Assembly: GCF_903893715.1 (NCBI RefSeq)
Contig: NZ_CAITNG010000081.1
Span: 1 to 64,000 of the forward strand
From: an uncultured Mucilaginibacter sp.
Lineage (GTDB): Bacteria; Bacteroidota; Bacteroidia; Sphingobacteriales; Sphingobacteriaceae
DNA length: 64,000 nucleotides
Reading direction: 5' to 3'
Part shown: piece after piece, positions 45,597 to 53,460 of the stretch
Layout: each line of letters opens with the position of its first letter
Numbering within the stretch: the stretch's first letter is position 1
Made by a program: the position numbers and the translations under genes
The notes under the pieces: generated by a model
What the model was told of the DNA's origin: nothing
Databases searched by the model: none
What the model saw: the letters and a program-made list of their open reading frames with translations, nothing else

Positions 45597-46157
45597 ATGA
45601 AAAAACTATCCCTCACGATACTGGCACTTGTACTAGGTACAGCAGTATTCGCCCAAAACACAGTGCCCTCTATAAAGGGTAACTCGGTAATTACCTACAC
45701 TTATACACAGGACGGGCAAGACCTGTCGCTCACCCTCACCTTTAGCAGCTTGGGCGACCCGATAAAAATAGACTGGAATATCGAAGGTGTTGGCTCCGGC
45801 AATTACGAAATGTCGCCCAAAGCACTCGAGAGTGGTAAAGGCATGGTAATAACAGCCGCTGAACCCGACCAGTTGACCAAGCTTCCCAGCTATCAAACTG
45901 TAGCCTGCATATCGAAAGAAGCATTTGCCAACATGGTAAAAACACAAAGCTTCGAGTTTGACGACCTGAAATATACCGTTAAAAAAGATGACAGTGGCAC
46001 CATCAAGTTAAATGGTAAACCACTGGATGTTTACCATGCTATAGCAACCAACGGCAAAGGCGAAATGTGGATATTGAACAACCCCGACTTCCCCTTGGTT
46101 TGCAAAACCAAAGATAATGCCCAGGGTGTTGATATTGCTTTGGTGAGCATTAAATAA
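45597..46157 (+). CDS. Small exported protein, unknown function
   Basis: A 186-residue protein with a signal peptide (MKKLSLTILALVLGTAVFAQ). The mature part looks beta-rich (VITYTYTQDGQDLSLTLTF) and has two cysteines (VACISKEAF and PLVCKTKD) that could pair in the periplasm. I do not recognise the family. It is monocistronic, preceded by a 259-bp gap and followed by a terminator shared with the convergent lipoprotein gene. Confidence 0.7.
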   Translation: MKKLSLTILALVLGTAVFAQNTVPSIKGNSVITYTYTQDGQDLSLTLTFSSLGDPIKIDWNIEGVGSGNYEMSPKALESGKGMVITAAEPDQLTKLPSYQTVACISKEAFANMVKTQSFEFDDLKYTVKKDDSGTIKLNGKPLDVYHAIATNGKGEMWILNNPDFPLVCKTKDNAQGVDIALVSIK

Positions 46158-46182
46158 GTACTTCTTCCGGATTATGTCCTAT

Positions 46183-46217
46183 AAAAAAGCCCTCGCGTTT
46201 GTTCGTGAGGGCTTTTT
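46183..46217. terminator. Bidirectional terminator between two convergent genes
   Basis: AAAAAGCCCTCGCG pairs with CGTGAGGGCTTTTT around a TTTGTT loop. T-runs follow on both strands. It lies between the stop codons at 46157 and 46221. Confidence 0.88.
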
Positions 46218-46220
46218 GTT

Positions 46221-47279
46221 TTACTGGTACTGTATGTAAATCGGTGCCGGCTTCAATTTCAATACCTCTTCAGGCGTCATCATATGGTTTGGCGCTTTCT
46301 TGATGTCGTTTTTGTAGAACAGTTTAAAGCCGGTGAATTGGATCGGTTCTTTATATATCCAATCGCGGTAAGTACCTAATTTCAGCTCCGGTTCGCCCCA
46401 GCCGTCCATATCCAAAACAAATTGTATTTCGGGGTGCAGTTTCATGTTTTTGGCATTGGTTACCATTTTACGGGTAAAGCGGTGCAGTATAAATATTTTG
46501 GGGGGCAGGTTGTATTTTTTTACCAGGTTAACCAAATAGTTGGTGGTAAAGTTAACATCCGTTGCATCGTATGTGCCGATACGTTTGCCCGGTACACTGC
46601 CTTCCTTCATCGAAAACTCCGGGTCAATACCCAAATGCACGTTCGGCATTTTTAAATATTTCTCCAAACGCGGTACCTCGGTTTGTACATTGCTAAAGCC
46701 CACTTGTATATCTAAAAACACCAGGGCATGTATGGTTTTGGCGATATGCAAAATGCTGTCAATCTGTTTATCGGGCATGCGCAAATTATGCAGTCCGTTT
46801 TTGCCGGGTTCGCCTTGAGCGGTTACGGCTATATAATGCAGTGCCGGCATGGTTGGGGTTTTAGGGTCGGCCTTTTCCCAATGCTTGCGCTCAGCTTGCA
46901 ATTTGGCAATCATTTCTTTAGGAGGCAGTTCGCCCAAAATGCCCATTTTTTTGGAATACAAATTACCGTAATAAGCTACCACCCTGTAAAAGGGCAATAT
47001 GGCACCTGGCAAAGGGTAAGGGGTATTTTTAACCGGCCAGCGCCCTGTGGTATCGCCATTGGCCAATCTTTTCATTAACGAGTCGTATTTGGCTTTGTCG
47101 AGTGGCGGATAAGTTACCTTAACTGCTGCTGTATCGGCAGCGGGTTTTTTAACAGTATCTGCCTTTATTGTTGTGGCTGCGGCCGAGGCTGTACCTGTTT
47201 TATCGCCGGAATGGCAATTGGTAAACGCAATAACCGATGTGGATAATACGATGGCGGAAAGAAGGGTTTTCAATTTCAT
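46221..47279 (-). CDS. Lipoprotein of unknown function with a barrel-like domain
   Basis: A 352-residue lipoprotein (lipobox FTNC, Cys22), then an Ala/Thr/Lys-rich linker to about residue 55. The mature domain alternates beta strands and helices: VVAYYGNLYSKKMG, ALHYIAVTAQGEPGKNG, ALVFLDIQVGFSNV, HLGIDPEFSMKEG, KIFILHRFTRKMV, IQFVLDMDGWGEPEL. This suggests a TIM-barrel-like fold, with acidic residues at strand ends (DIQ, DPEF, DMDGWGEPE) as in glycosidase-like enzymes, but no catalytic family is recognised. It is monocistronic. Confidence 0.65.
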   Translation of the reverse strand: MKLKTLLSAIVLSTSVIAFTNCHSGDKTGTASAAATTIKADTVKKPAADTAAVKVTYPPLDKAKYDSLMKRLANGDTTGRWPVKNTPYPLPGAILPFYRVVAYYGNLYSKKMGILGELPPKEMIAKLQAERKHWEKADPKTPTMPALHYIAVTAQGEPGKNGLHNLRMPDKQIDSILHIAKTIHALVFLDIQVGFSNVQTEVPRLEKYLKMPNVHLGIDPEFSMKEGSVPGKRIGTYDATDVNFTTNYLVNLVKKYNLPPKIFILHRFTRKMVTNAKNMKLHPEIQFVLDMDGWGEPELKLGTYRDWIYKEPIQFTGFKLFYKNDIKKAPNHMMTPEEVLKLKPAPIYIQYQ

Positions 47280-47392
47280 TTGAATTTAATGAGGCGATAA
47301 TAACACCAGTGCAAGATACCAAGCTTAACTAAGGCTTAGGGTTAAAAGTTTTTAACAATATTCAATTTTTGTTAACTGTGGATGCAAACTGC

Positions 47393-48283
47393 CTATGCTT
47401 TGTGTTTAAAAAACTTGCCAAAAACACCCAGCGGCAGTTTCGGCCCTGCGGTTGCCTGAAGGTAAAGTTCGCCTATCTCGAGGTTTTGTACTTTCGGGAA
47501 AGCGCTTTGCAGCAGGTTTTGTACAATAACCGACGAAAAGCCCAGCGAATATGTATTCAGAATCAAAAAGTGCTCTTCGGGGTCCAATAGTCTTACCACG
47601 TCGTGCATCATTTCGTTCAGGCTGTCTTCCAGCTTCCATTTTTCGCCGTTGGGGCCGTGGCCGTAGGCGGGCGGGTCTAAAATAATACCGTTATAGGTTT
47701 TACCGCGTTTTACCTCGCGTTTTACAAACTTGAGCGCGTCCTCAACCACCCAGCGTATATCCTTTATGCCCGATAGCTCCATATTTTCGTTGCCCCAGGT
47801 AACCACCTGCTTTATCGAATCCACATGAGTGGTATCGGCGCCGGCGGCCTTCGCTATCAACGATGCGCCGCCGGTATAGGCAAACAGGTTTAATACCCGC
47901 GGCTGCTCCGCTGTCTTGAATTTTTTGACATGGTGCGATATATAGTCCCAGTTAACCGCTTGCTCCGGGAAAACCCCCACATGCTTAAACGAAGTGAGCG
48001 CCATTCGCATGCGGATGCTTACATCATCGTTTTGGTAACCTATGTTCCAGCGGTCGGGCAGCCCTTGGTTCTTCTTCACCCACTCGCCCGAAGTTGCCGA
48101 GCGGCCCCTGAATTTAATATGGTGCCTGCGTTGCCATTCCGATTCGCTCAAGGCCTTGTCCCACACCGCCTGCGGTTCCGGACGAATCAACACCAGCTCG
48201 CCAAAGCGCTCCAGTTTCTCAAAATCGCCGCAGTCAATCAGTTCGTAATCTTTCCAGTGGGTAGGGGTAAGCAGTTGGATCAT
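47393..48283 (-). CDS. Class I SAM-dependent rRNA methyltransferase-like protein
   Basis: A 296-residue protein. The SAM-binding core has VLNLFAYTGGASLIAKAAGA (motif I), HVDSIKQVVTWGNEN and the catalytic-type motif NGIILDPPAYGHGP. The layout resembles RlmI/RlmK-like 23S rRNA methyltransferases but lacks the PUA domain; an N-terminal domain of about 100 residues is different. The DPPxYGxGPxGExW stretch is typical of Bacteroidota members annotated as rRNA methyltransferases; the exact target base is unknown. An octamer repeat array sits 10 bp upstream of its start. Confidence 0.82.
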   Translation of the reverse strand: MIQLLTPTHWKDYELIDCGDFEKLERFGELVLIRPEPQAVWDKALSESEWQRRHHIKFRGRSATSGEWVKKNQGLPDRWNIGYQNDDVSIRMRMALTSFKHVGVFPEQAVNWDYISHHVKKFKTAEQPRVLNLFAYTGGASLIAKAAGADTTHVDSIKQVVTWGNENMELSGIKDIRWVVEDALKFVKREVKRGKTYNGIILDPPAYGHGPNGEKWKLEDSLNEMMHDVVRLLDPEEHFLILNTYSLGFSSVIVQNLLQSAFPKVQNLEIGELYLQATAGPKLPLGVFGKFFKHKA

Positions 48284-48815
48284 TCTTTTTGCGTCATTAA
48301 ATCATTGGGTCATTTAGTCATTCCCCAAACGCCGACGGCTGCAAAGATAAAAACACATGGGTAAATATGGGTACATTAAAAAAACACATCTTCCGTCTTC
48401 CTCCCGATGGCTATCGGGATTACATCTTCCATCTTATCACATGGGTATTTATGGGTATGTGTAATGTGTTCCCGATAGCTATCGGGATGAGCGGATGTCA
48501 GCCTGCCGGCTGGCAGGTGCCAATATATAAATGCTTTTGACGCTTTGCGCCATGCGCTACGCGCTTTGCCAAACTCATGGGTATTTATGGGTATCTTTCA
48601 AAGAACAATTTGCTCGCCGGTAGATTTGACAACTTTTTAAAAGTTGTCAAATCTTTGGAGGCTATGGGTAAATATGGGTATTCTATAACAATAATTTCCA
48701 TCAACTCACCGCTCACTACTCACCACTCACCATTCGATACAATATAAGAAAAATCTGTTGCATTTGGAAATACCAATCATAAATAACTATATTTATAGTT
48801 ATAAACCAATCTTTC
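48284..48815. repeat. Intergenic mosaic of short interspersed repeats
   Basis: 532 bp without a gene. From left to right: four octamers GTCATTAA/ATCATTGG/GTCATTTA/GTCATTCC (48293-48324); ATGGGTA pair 1 (48357-48373); palindrome CCCGATGGCTATCGGG (48403-48418); pair 2 (48441-48457); palindrome CCCGATAGCTATCGGG (48471-48486); CCTGCCGGCTGGCAGG (48502-48517); a CGCTTTGCGCCATGCGCTA repeat (48541-48570); pair 3 (48577-48593); a 15-bp-arm hairpin (48623-48653); pair 4 (48664-48680); CTCACC/CTCACT repeats (48705-48732). The last 80 bp hold AACTATA-TT-TATAGTT (48785-48800) just before the next gene. Confidence 0.8.
48623..48653. repeat. Perfect hairpin with 15-bp arms
   Basis: GATTTGACAACTTTT and its exact reverse complement AAAAGTTGTCAAATC flank a single T. 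No gene ends near it, so it is more like a small mobile palindrome than a terminator. Confidence 0.8.
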
Positions 48816-49637
48816 ATGAAAACAACATTTGCCGCAGTTATGGGTTTGTTATTGGCACTTATCTCCCAAGCCCAAAAACTCCCAAACATCCAGCAAACAA
48901 GCCTTTACGCGCCTGAGAATGTTAAAATAGACGGCAAGGCAGACGAATGGGGCAATCAATTTCAAGCTTATAATCATGCTACTGATATTTTCTATACCAT
49001 AAGTAACGACGATGATAATTTATATGTTGTGGTGCAGGCTACCGATGCGGTGGTTATTAAAAAGATCATTTATGGCAATATTACGCTTACTGTAAATCAA
49101 GGAAATAAAGCAAGCAAGAATATTGCATTGAGTGTTACTTATCCCTCGATAGAAAGAAAAAATCAGGGTAGCATTATTCAGAATAAGAACAAATTAGTAA
49201 GCATTGCGAACGATGCGGCTGTGAGTAAAACCAACGATTCGTTGATAGCGGTTTTAAATACGCAAATGCTAAGTCTTTCCGGAATAAAAGTTAGCGGGAT
49301 CGTGTCTTTCAAAGATTCTTTGCTTACTGCCAATAACACTATGGGCATCAAGGCGATGGCATTAATGGATCATAGTCAGGCTTATACCTGCGAGATAGCA
49401 GTCCCGCTAAAATACTTAAAGGCTGCCGGTGTTACCAATGATAAGTTGAAATACAATATCAAGCTGAACGGCCTTTTTTACAATACCAATACAACAGTGC
49501 AACTATCGGCCGACGGACAGTCCACATTGCGTTCTACACCTGGCTACCCTTCCTTAGAGATGAAAAATACACCTGAAACATTGGTTTTGGATTATGCTAC
49601 CGACCTTTCAGGAGAATACACCCTCGCAAAAAAGTAA
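48816..49637 (+). CDS. Exported CBM9-like protein, first of a tandem pair
   Basis: A 273-residue protein with a signal peptide ending near LISQAQKLP. The mature N-terminus (LYAPENVKIDGKADEW, then YNHATDIFYTISNDDDNLYV) resembles carbohydrate-binding family 9-like or DOMON-type beta-sandwich domains, where an IDGKxDEW start followed by a DDxNLY strand is common. The C-terminal half has another strand block (YTCEIAVPLKYLK) and ends TDLSGEYTLAKK. The next gene is a close paralog 5 bp downstream. The ligand is unknown. Confidence 0.72.
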   Translation: MKTTFAAVMGLLLALISQAQKLPNIQQTSLYAPENVKIDGKADEWGNQFQAYNHATDIFYTISNDDDNLYVVVQATDAVVIKKIIYGNITLTVNQGNKASKNIALSVTYPSIERKNQGSIIQNKNKLVSIANDAAVSKTNDSLIAVLNTQMLSLSGIKVSGIVSFKDSLLTANNTMGIKAMALMDHSQAYTCEIAVPLKYLKAAGVTNDKLKYNIKLNGLFYNTNTTVQLSADGQSTLRSTPGYPSLEMKNTPETLVLDYATDLSGEYTLAKK

Positions 49638-49642
49638 TCGCC

Positions 49643-50458
49643 ATGAAAAAGATAACCCTTGTTTTGCTGCTGTTTAGCCTTGCCGCCACCGCCCAAAAAC
49701 TCCCCAATATCCAACAAGGCAGCCTCTATGCCCCGGCCAATATCAAAATCGATGGCAAAACCACCGAATGGAACAACCAGTTCCAGGCATACAACCACGC
49801 CACCGATATCTTTTACACCATCAGTAACGATGACGATAACCTGTATTTGGTTGTGCATGCTACAGATCCGGATGTGCTCACTAAAATAACCAATTGCGGT
49901 GTAGTGTTCAGGGTAAATGCTTCAGGGAAGAAGAGTGATGAAAATGCAGCATCCGTTACTTTCCCCATTTTTGAACTTCAATATCATAACAAACCCTATA
50001 TCCGTTTCACTATTATGGGCCAATTGGCATCTCAACGTAAGGCGGCAGCGTTGAATCCGGATTCGGTAAGCAGGGTGTCCAACAAAAAGTTACACTCAAA
50101 TGAGAAGTTTATACGCACCAGCGGTATACCGGGTATCGACACGCTTCTTTCAATTTACAGTAGCGAAGGCATTAAAGTTAGCGAAGCATTTGATAACACG
50201 ATGGCTTATACCTACGAACTTGCTATTCCATTAAAACATCTCAAGCTATCTACTGTAAATCCCACTAAATTTGCTTACCATATACTTTTACCGGGGATTA
50301 ATGTAGATAGGGATTTCGGGATTACGGCCACAAAGAATGCTAACGGAGTGTTTGTCGTTTCCCTAGCAGCAGGCGCGGAAGCTCCAAAAGGAGACCATCT
50401 ACCAGCCGTAACGTCAACCACCGATTTTTGGGGAGAGTATATGTTGGTGAAAAAGTGA
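49643..50458 (+). CDS. Exported CBM9-like protein, second of a tandem pair
   Basis: A 271-residue paralog of the previous gene. After the signal peptide both begin QKLPNIQQ, and the stretch FQAYNHATDIFYTISNDDDN is identical in both. The middle of the protein has diverged strongly, while YTYELAIPLKHLK and the ending DFWGEYMLVKK are conserved. The two genes form a tandem duplication on one transcript. A stub of a third copy lies at 50978-51016, beyond the toxin-antitoxin genes. Confidence 0.72.
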   Translation: MKKITLVLLLFSLAATAQKLPNIQQGSLYAPANIKIDGKTTEWNNQFQAYNHATDIFYTISNDDDNLYLVVHATDPDVLTKITNCGVVFRVNASGKKSDENAASVTFPIFELQYHNKPYIRFTIMGQLASQRKAAALNPDSVSRVSNKKLHSNEKFIRTSGIPGIDTLLSIYSSEGIKVSEAFDNTMAYTYELAIPLKHLKLSTVNPTKFAYHILLPGINVDRDFGITATKNANGVFVVSLAAGAEAPKGDHLPAVTSTTDFWGEYMLVKK

Positions 50459-50459
50459 A

Positions 50460-50753
50460 TTATATAAAGTCTTTGAGTAACCGCGCGGAATGGTGAATAC
50501 GGATAATTGCAATTTCATTAAAGGACTCTATTTTATAGATGATCCGATAAGCGCCTTCTATCAGTTCTCTTATTAATTCGTTTTCAAATTCGGGGACGAT
50601 CCGACCCGCTTTTGGCTGTTCAATTAAAATATCTACCCTGTCTACTAATTTGTCAATATATCGGTCTGCATAAAACTTCGAATCTTTTGCGATGTAATCA
50701 TATACCGATTGCAGATCTTCGAGTGCAAATGCCGTCCAAATTATTTCTGCCAT
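50460..50753 (-). CDS. ParE/RelE-family toxin
   Basis: A 97-residue protein with the ParE fold pattern: IIWTAFALEDLQSVYDYI at the start, a helix with RVDILIEQPKAGRIVPE, then ELIEGAYRIIYKIE and IIRIHHSARLL at the end. ParE toxins poison gyrase and RelE relatives cut mRNA; the motifs here are nearer ParE. Its start overlaps the antitoxin gene by 13 bp on the same strand, the usual antitoxin-first arrangement. It is convergent with, and 1 bp from, the CBM9-like pair. Confidence 0.9.
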   Translation of the reverse strand: MAEIIWTAFALEDLQSVYDYIAKDSKFYADRYIDKLVDRVDILIEQPKAGRIVPEFENELIRELIEGAYRIIYKIESFNEIAIIRIHHSARLLKDFI

Positions 50754-50920
50754 TCACGAACTTTTTGTTTAACCTGTTCATGGGTAAAGGTATTACCGAC
50801 ATTTAACTGATCCAGGCCTTTTTCTACCTTCTCTATCAGTATCAGTTTTTCAATTAAAACATCCAGCTCAAAATCGGTAGGCATATCATTAATAGCCTCG
50901 GTAGCCTTTGCTTTATTCAT
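50741..50920 (-). CDS. ParD-like antitoxin, 59 residues
   Basis: The minus strand runs from ATG at 50920 to TAA at 50741 and overlaps the toxin start by 13 bp. The product is a charged helical protein: NKAKATEAINDMPTDFELD, VLIEKLILIEKVEKG, then THEQVKQKVREW at the C-terminus. This is the pattern of small Bacteroidota antitoxins paired with ParE/RelE toxins (FELDxLIEKLIxIEKVExG, with HExVKxxxxxW). Residues after 40 probably wrap the toxin. It would also repress its own promoter, as such antitoxins do. Confidence 0.85.
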   Translation of the reverse strand: MNKAKATEAINDMPTDFELDVLIEKLILIEKVEKGLDQLNVGNTFTHEQVKQKVREWQK

Positions 50921-50977
50921 GGGATAAATTTTATACGAATATAATCAATTTTAAATATTTCCTGCCAATCAACGCCC

Positions 50978-51016
50978 ACGGATTTTTGGGGAGAGTATGT
51001 TTTGGTGCGGAGGTGA
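50978..51016 (+). pseudogene. 3' stub of a third CBM9-like paralog
   Basis: Reads TDFWGEYVLVRR followed by TGA. The end of the second paralog reads TDFWGEYMLVKK-TGA; the nucleotides agree at 32 of 39 positions. No upstream part of this copy remains: the toxin-antitoxin genes occupy the space. Confidence 0.75.
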
Positions 51017-51070
51017 GTGGCAGGATTTAGTTGCAGTAGCAGTCTCTTAAAACATCCAAACTGCCACTCA

Positions 51071-51088
51071 TCCCGATAACTATCGGGA
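51071..51088. repeat. Palindromic repeat TCCCGATA-AC-TATCGGGA
   Basis: Same family as the palindromes at 48403-48418 and 48471-48486. It lies just beyond the end of the MlaF-like gene (51101) and may also act as a weak terminator structure. Confidence 0.7.
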
Positions 51089-51100
51089 CTGCAACTGCTA

Positions 51101-51853
51101 CTATAACTTCTCCTTCGCTGCCCGCATAAACTTACTGGCAAACACAAAGGCGTTCAGTTCGGCATTATCGGTATGGGCTATTTCTTTGTTGGTGCCTTCC
51201 CACCAGTTTTGGCCGTCGTTTAAAAAAATGATGTGGTCGCCAATACCCATTACCGAGTTCATATCGTGGGTAACCACCACGGTAGTGGTTTGGAAATCGA
51301 CGGTAATTTCGGCAATCAGTTCATCTATCAGGATGGAGGTCTTTGGGTCGAGGCCCGAGTTGGGTTCATCCACAAACAAGTACTTCGGCTGCATGGATAT
51401 GGCCCGTGCAATACCTACCCGTTTTTTCATCCCGCCCGAAAGTTCGGCAGGGAAAAGTTTGTTCTTCCCGGCCAGGTTAACGCGCTCTAAGCAAAAGTTG
51501 GCCCGGTCTATCTTTTCGGCCTTGCTCATATCGGTAAACAAATTGAGCGGGAACATGATATTGTCCTGCACGCTCATCGAATCGAACAGCGCCGAACTTT
51601 GAAACAGCATGCCGATTTGTTTGCGGATAGGAACACGCTCCACAAAGTGCATTTTGGTAAAGTTTTGCCCATCGTATAGCACCTCGCCCGATGTGGGTTT
51701 ATGCAGGCCCACAATGCACTTAAGCAAAGTAGTTTTACCCGAACCCGAACTGCCGATGATGAGGTTGTTGCGGCCGGCTTTCAGTTGTACGTTGATGTCT
51801 TTCAGCACCACGTTATCGCCAAAGTTTTTGCAAATGTTGATGGTCTCTATCAT
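51101..51853 (-). CDS. ABC transporter ATPase, MlaF-like
   Basis: The ATG at 51853 overlaps the MlaE-like stop by 4 bp (ATGA) and starts a standard ATPase (250 residues, MIETINICKNFGDNVVLK); a longer frame from 51979 lies inside the permease gene. Walker A GSSGSGKTT, signature LSGGMKKRV, Walker B YLFVDEPNSGLD, H-loop VVVTHDMNS. With the MlaE-like permease it forms the inner-membrane core of a phospholipid (MCE-type) transporter that maintains outer-membrane lipid asymmetry. No MCE-domain (MlaD) gene follows. Confidence 0.9.
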   Translation of the reverse strand: MIETINICKNFGDNVVLKDINVQLKAGRNNLIIGSSGSGKTTLLKCIVGLHKPTSGEVLYDGQNFTKMHFVERVPIRKQIGMLFQSSALFDSMSVQDNIMFPLNLFTDMSKAEKIDRANFCLERVNLAGKNKLFPAELSGGMKKRVGIARAISMQPKYLFVDEPNSGLDPKTSILIDELIAEITVDFQTTTVVVTHDMNSVMGIGDHIIFLNDGQNWWEGTNKEIAHTDNAELNAFVFASKFMRAAKEKL

Positions 51854-52581
51854 AGCATGATACGCGATATAACTAAGTCGGCAAATAAGATCATGATACA
51901 GCTGAACACTACGCCGCGTGTAGCCGATTGGCCCACTTCCAGGGCGCCTCCGCTGGTATAAAAGCCCTGGTAAGCGCAAATAGAAGTGATGATATATCCA
52001 AAAAATAAGGCCTTCACCATCGATACCTGCAAAATGATGGGTTTAAAACCACCTGTCAGGCCCTGTATGTATTCGGCAACGGCCACTTCTTTTGATGCCG
52101 CGCAGGCAATGTACCCGCCAAACAAACCCAGCGAAATCGAAATGATAACCAGCAAAGGTATCATGGTGATGCCGGCTATGATTTTGGGAGATATTAAAAA
52201 ACCCGGCGCGTTTACGCCCATAATTTCGAGCGCGTCTATCTGTTCGGTAACGCGCATGGTGCCAATTTGCGAGGCAATGCTCGAACCTACACGGCCCGCC
52301 AACACCAGCGAGGTGATGGTAGGGCTGAACTCCAGTATGGTCGAGTCGCGGGTAATCGTGCCCACTACCGATTTGGGTATATAATCAACCACCAACTGAA
52401 AAGCCGTTTGTATGGTAGCCACCGCGCCAATAAACAACGAAATAATGGCCACAATACCCAACGAGCCAATACCGATGGATACCATTTCGCGCATTACCTC
52501 GGCCCAATACACGCTGAATTTTTCGGGCTTTTTAAAACTGAGCCGCATCAACAGTATATATCTCCCTAAATGGTATAGCAT
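51850..52581 (-). CDS. MlaE-family ABC permease
   Basis: A 243-residue membrane protein with about five to six segments and the MlaE core: GIGSLGIVAIISLFIGAVA, FSPTITSLVLAGRVGSSIAS, IGTMRVTEQIDALEIMGVNA, PKIIAGITMIPLLVI. It is the membrane partner of the overlapping MlaF-like ATPase. The pair is divergent from the SDR gene, with a 148-bp gap holding the promoters. Confidence 0.92.
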   Translation of the reverse strand: MLYHLGRYILLMRLSFKKPEKFSVYWAEVMREMVSIGIGSLGIVAIISLFIGAVATIQTAFQLVVDYIPKSVVGTITRDSTILEFSPTITSLVLAGRVGSSIASQIGTMRVTEQIDALEIMGVNAPGFLISPKIIAGITMIPLLVIISISLGLFGGYIACAASKEVAVAEYIQGLTGGFKPIILQVSMVKALFFGYIITSICAYQGFYTSGGALEVGQSATRGVVFSCIMILFADLVISRIML

Positions 52582-52729
52582 TCCTATTTATTAATTTGGC
52601 TAAAATACGCTTTTTAGTCAAAGTATGACCGCTGGCATTTAATAGCTTTGTAATTTTATTTAAACTTGATAATAGTTTTCTGTGTTAACAAGTATGCCTA
52701 ACATTGTGTTTAATTATATAAATTCAACC

Positions 52730-53434
52730 ATGCAAAACGTATTGATCACCGGCGCTTCAAAAGGAATGGGCCGTGCCATAGCCACCGCTTTCGCTAAAGA
52801 AGGTCTTAACCTTGCCCTATGTTCGCGCAACGAAAAAGAATTGTTGGCTTTGCGCGATGAACTGCTGGCCATCAACCCAGGCATCAAAGTGGCCATACGT
52901 CAAACCGATACGTCAGACAAAGCCGATATCAAAGCTTTCGCGGCATTTGCACAACAGCAATTGGGTTTTATCAACGTTATCGTCAATAATGTGGGCACGT
53001 ACATCCACCAAAGTATTTTGGATGATGAGGAAGATACCTTCAATAAACTCATCAATACCAACCTGCTGCCGGCTTACGAGCTGTACCGCTTTTTCGGTAA
53101 AACCATGATGGGGGCCAAAAGCGGGCATTTTTTTAATACCTGTTCGGTAGCTGCTATCGATCCTGTGATGCAAGCCGGCACATATTCTGTAACTAAGTTT
53201 GCCTTGTTGGGTCTAACAAAAGTAATGAGGCTCGAAATGCAGGCGCACAATGTTAAAGTGACCGCCATATTGCCGGGATCAACCTTTACAGAATCGTGGA
53301 AAGATTCAAACCTGTTGCCTGACTTGTTTGTTTCGCCCGGTGATGTAGCGGCGGCAATCATCTGCGCTTACAAAATGAGCGCGGGGGCAAACGTCGATGA
53401 GATTGTGATAAAACCTGTCGGGGGGCAGTTATAA
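52730..53434 (+). CDS. Short-chain dehydrogenase/reductase
   Basis: The ATG at 52730 is preferred over one at 52682 because it starts directly with the Rossmann strand (MQNVLITGASKGMGRAIA; 234 residues). The cofactor motif TGASKGMG (Thr-Gly-x3-Gly-x-Gly) and the NVG strand (IVNNVGTY) are present. The active-site serine lies in FNTCSVAAIDP and the YxxxK motif is YSVTK. The substrate is unknown. It is monocistronic and divergent from mlaE. Confidence 0.9.
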   Translation: MQNVLITGASKGMGRAIATAFAKEGLNLALCSRNEKELLALRDELLAINPGIKVAIRQTDTSDKADIKAFAAFAQQQLGFINVIVNNVGTYIHQSILDDEEDTFNKLINTNLLPAYELYRFFGKTMMGAKSGHFFNTCSVAAIDPVMQAGTYSVTKFALLGLTKVMRLEMQAHNVKVTAILPGSTFTESWKDSNLLPDLFVSPGDVAAAIICAYKMSAGANVDEIVIKPVGGQL

Positions 53435-53460
53435 CAATTAACAATTAAATGTAAAACAAC

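Noticed and set aside
48357-48680. CRISPR-like array (four regular repeats with spacers)
   Set aside because: Repeats are 17 bp, spacings are irregular (84, 136, 87) and the gaps hold other dispersed palindromes; no cas genes in the window.
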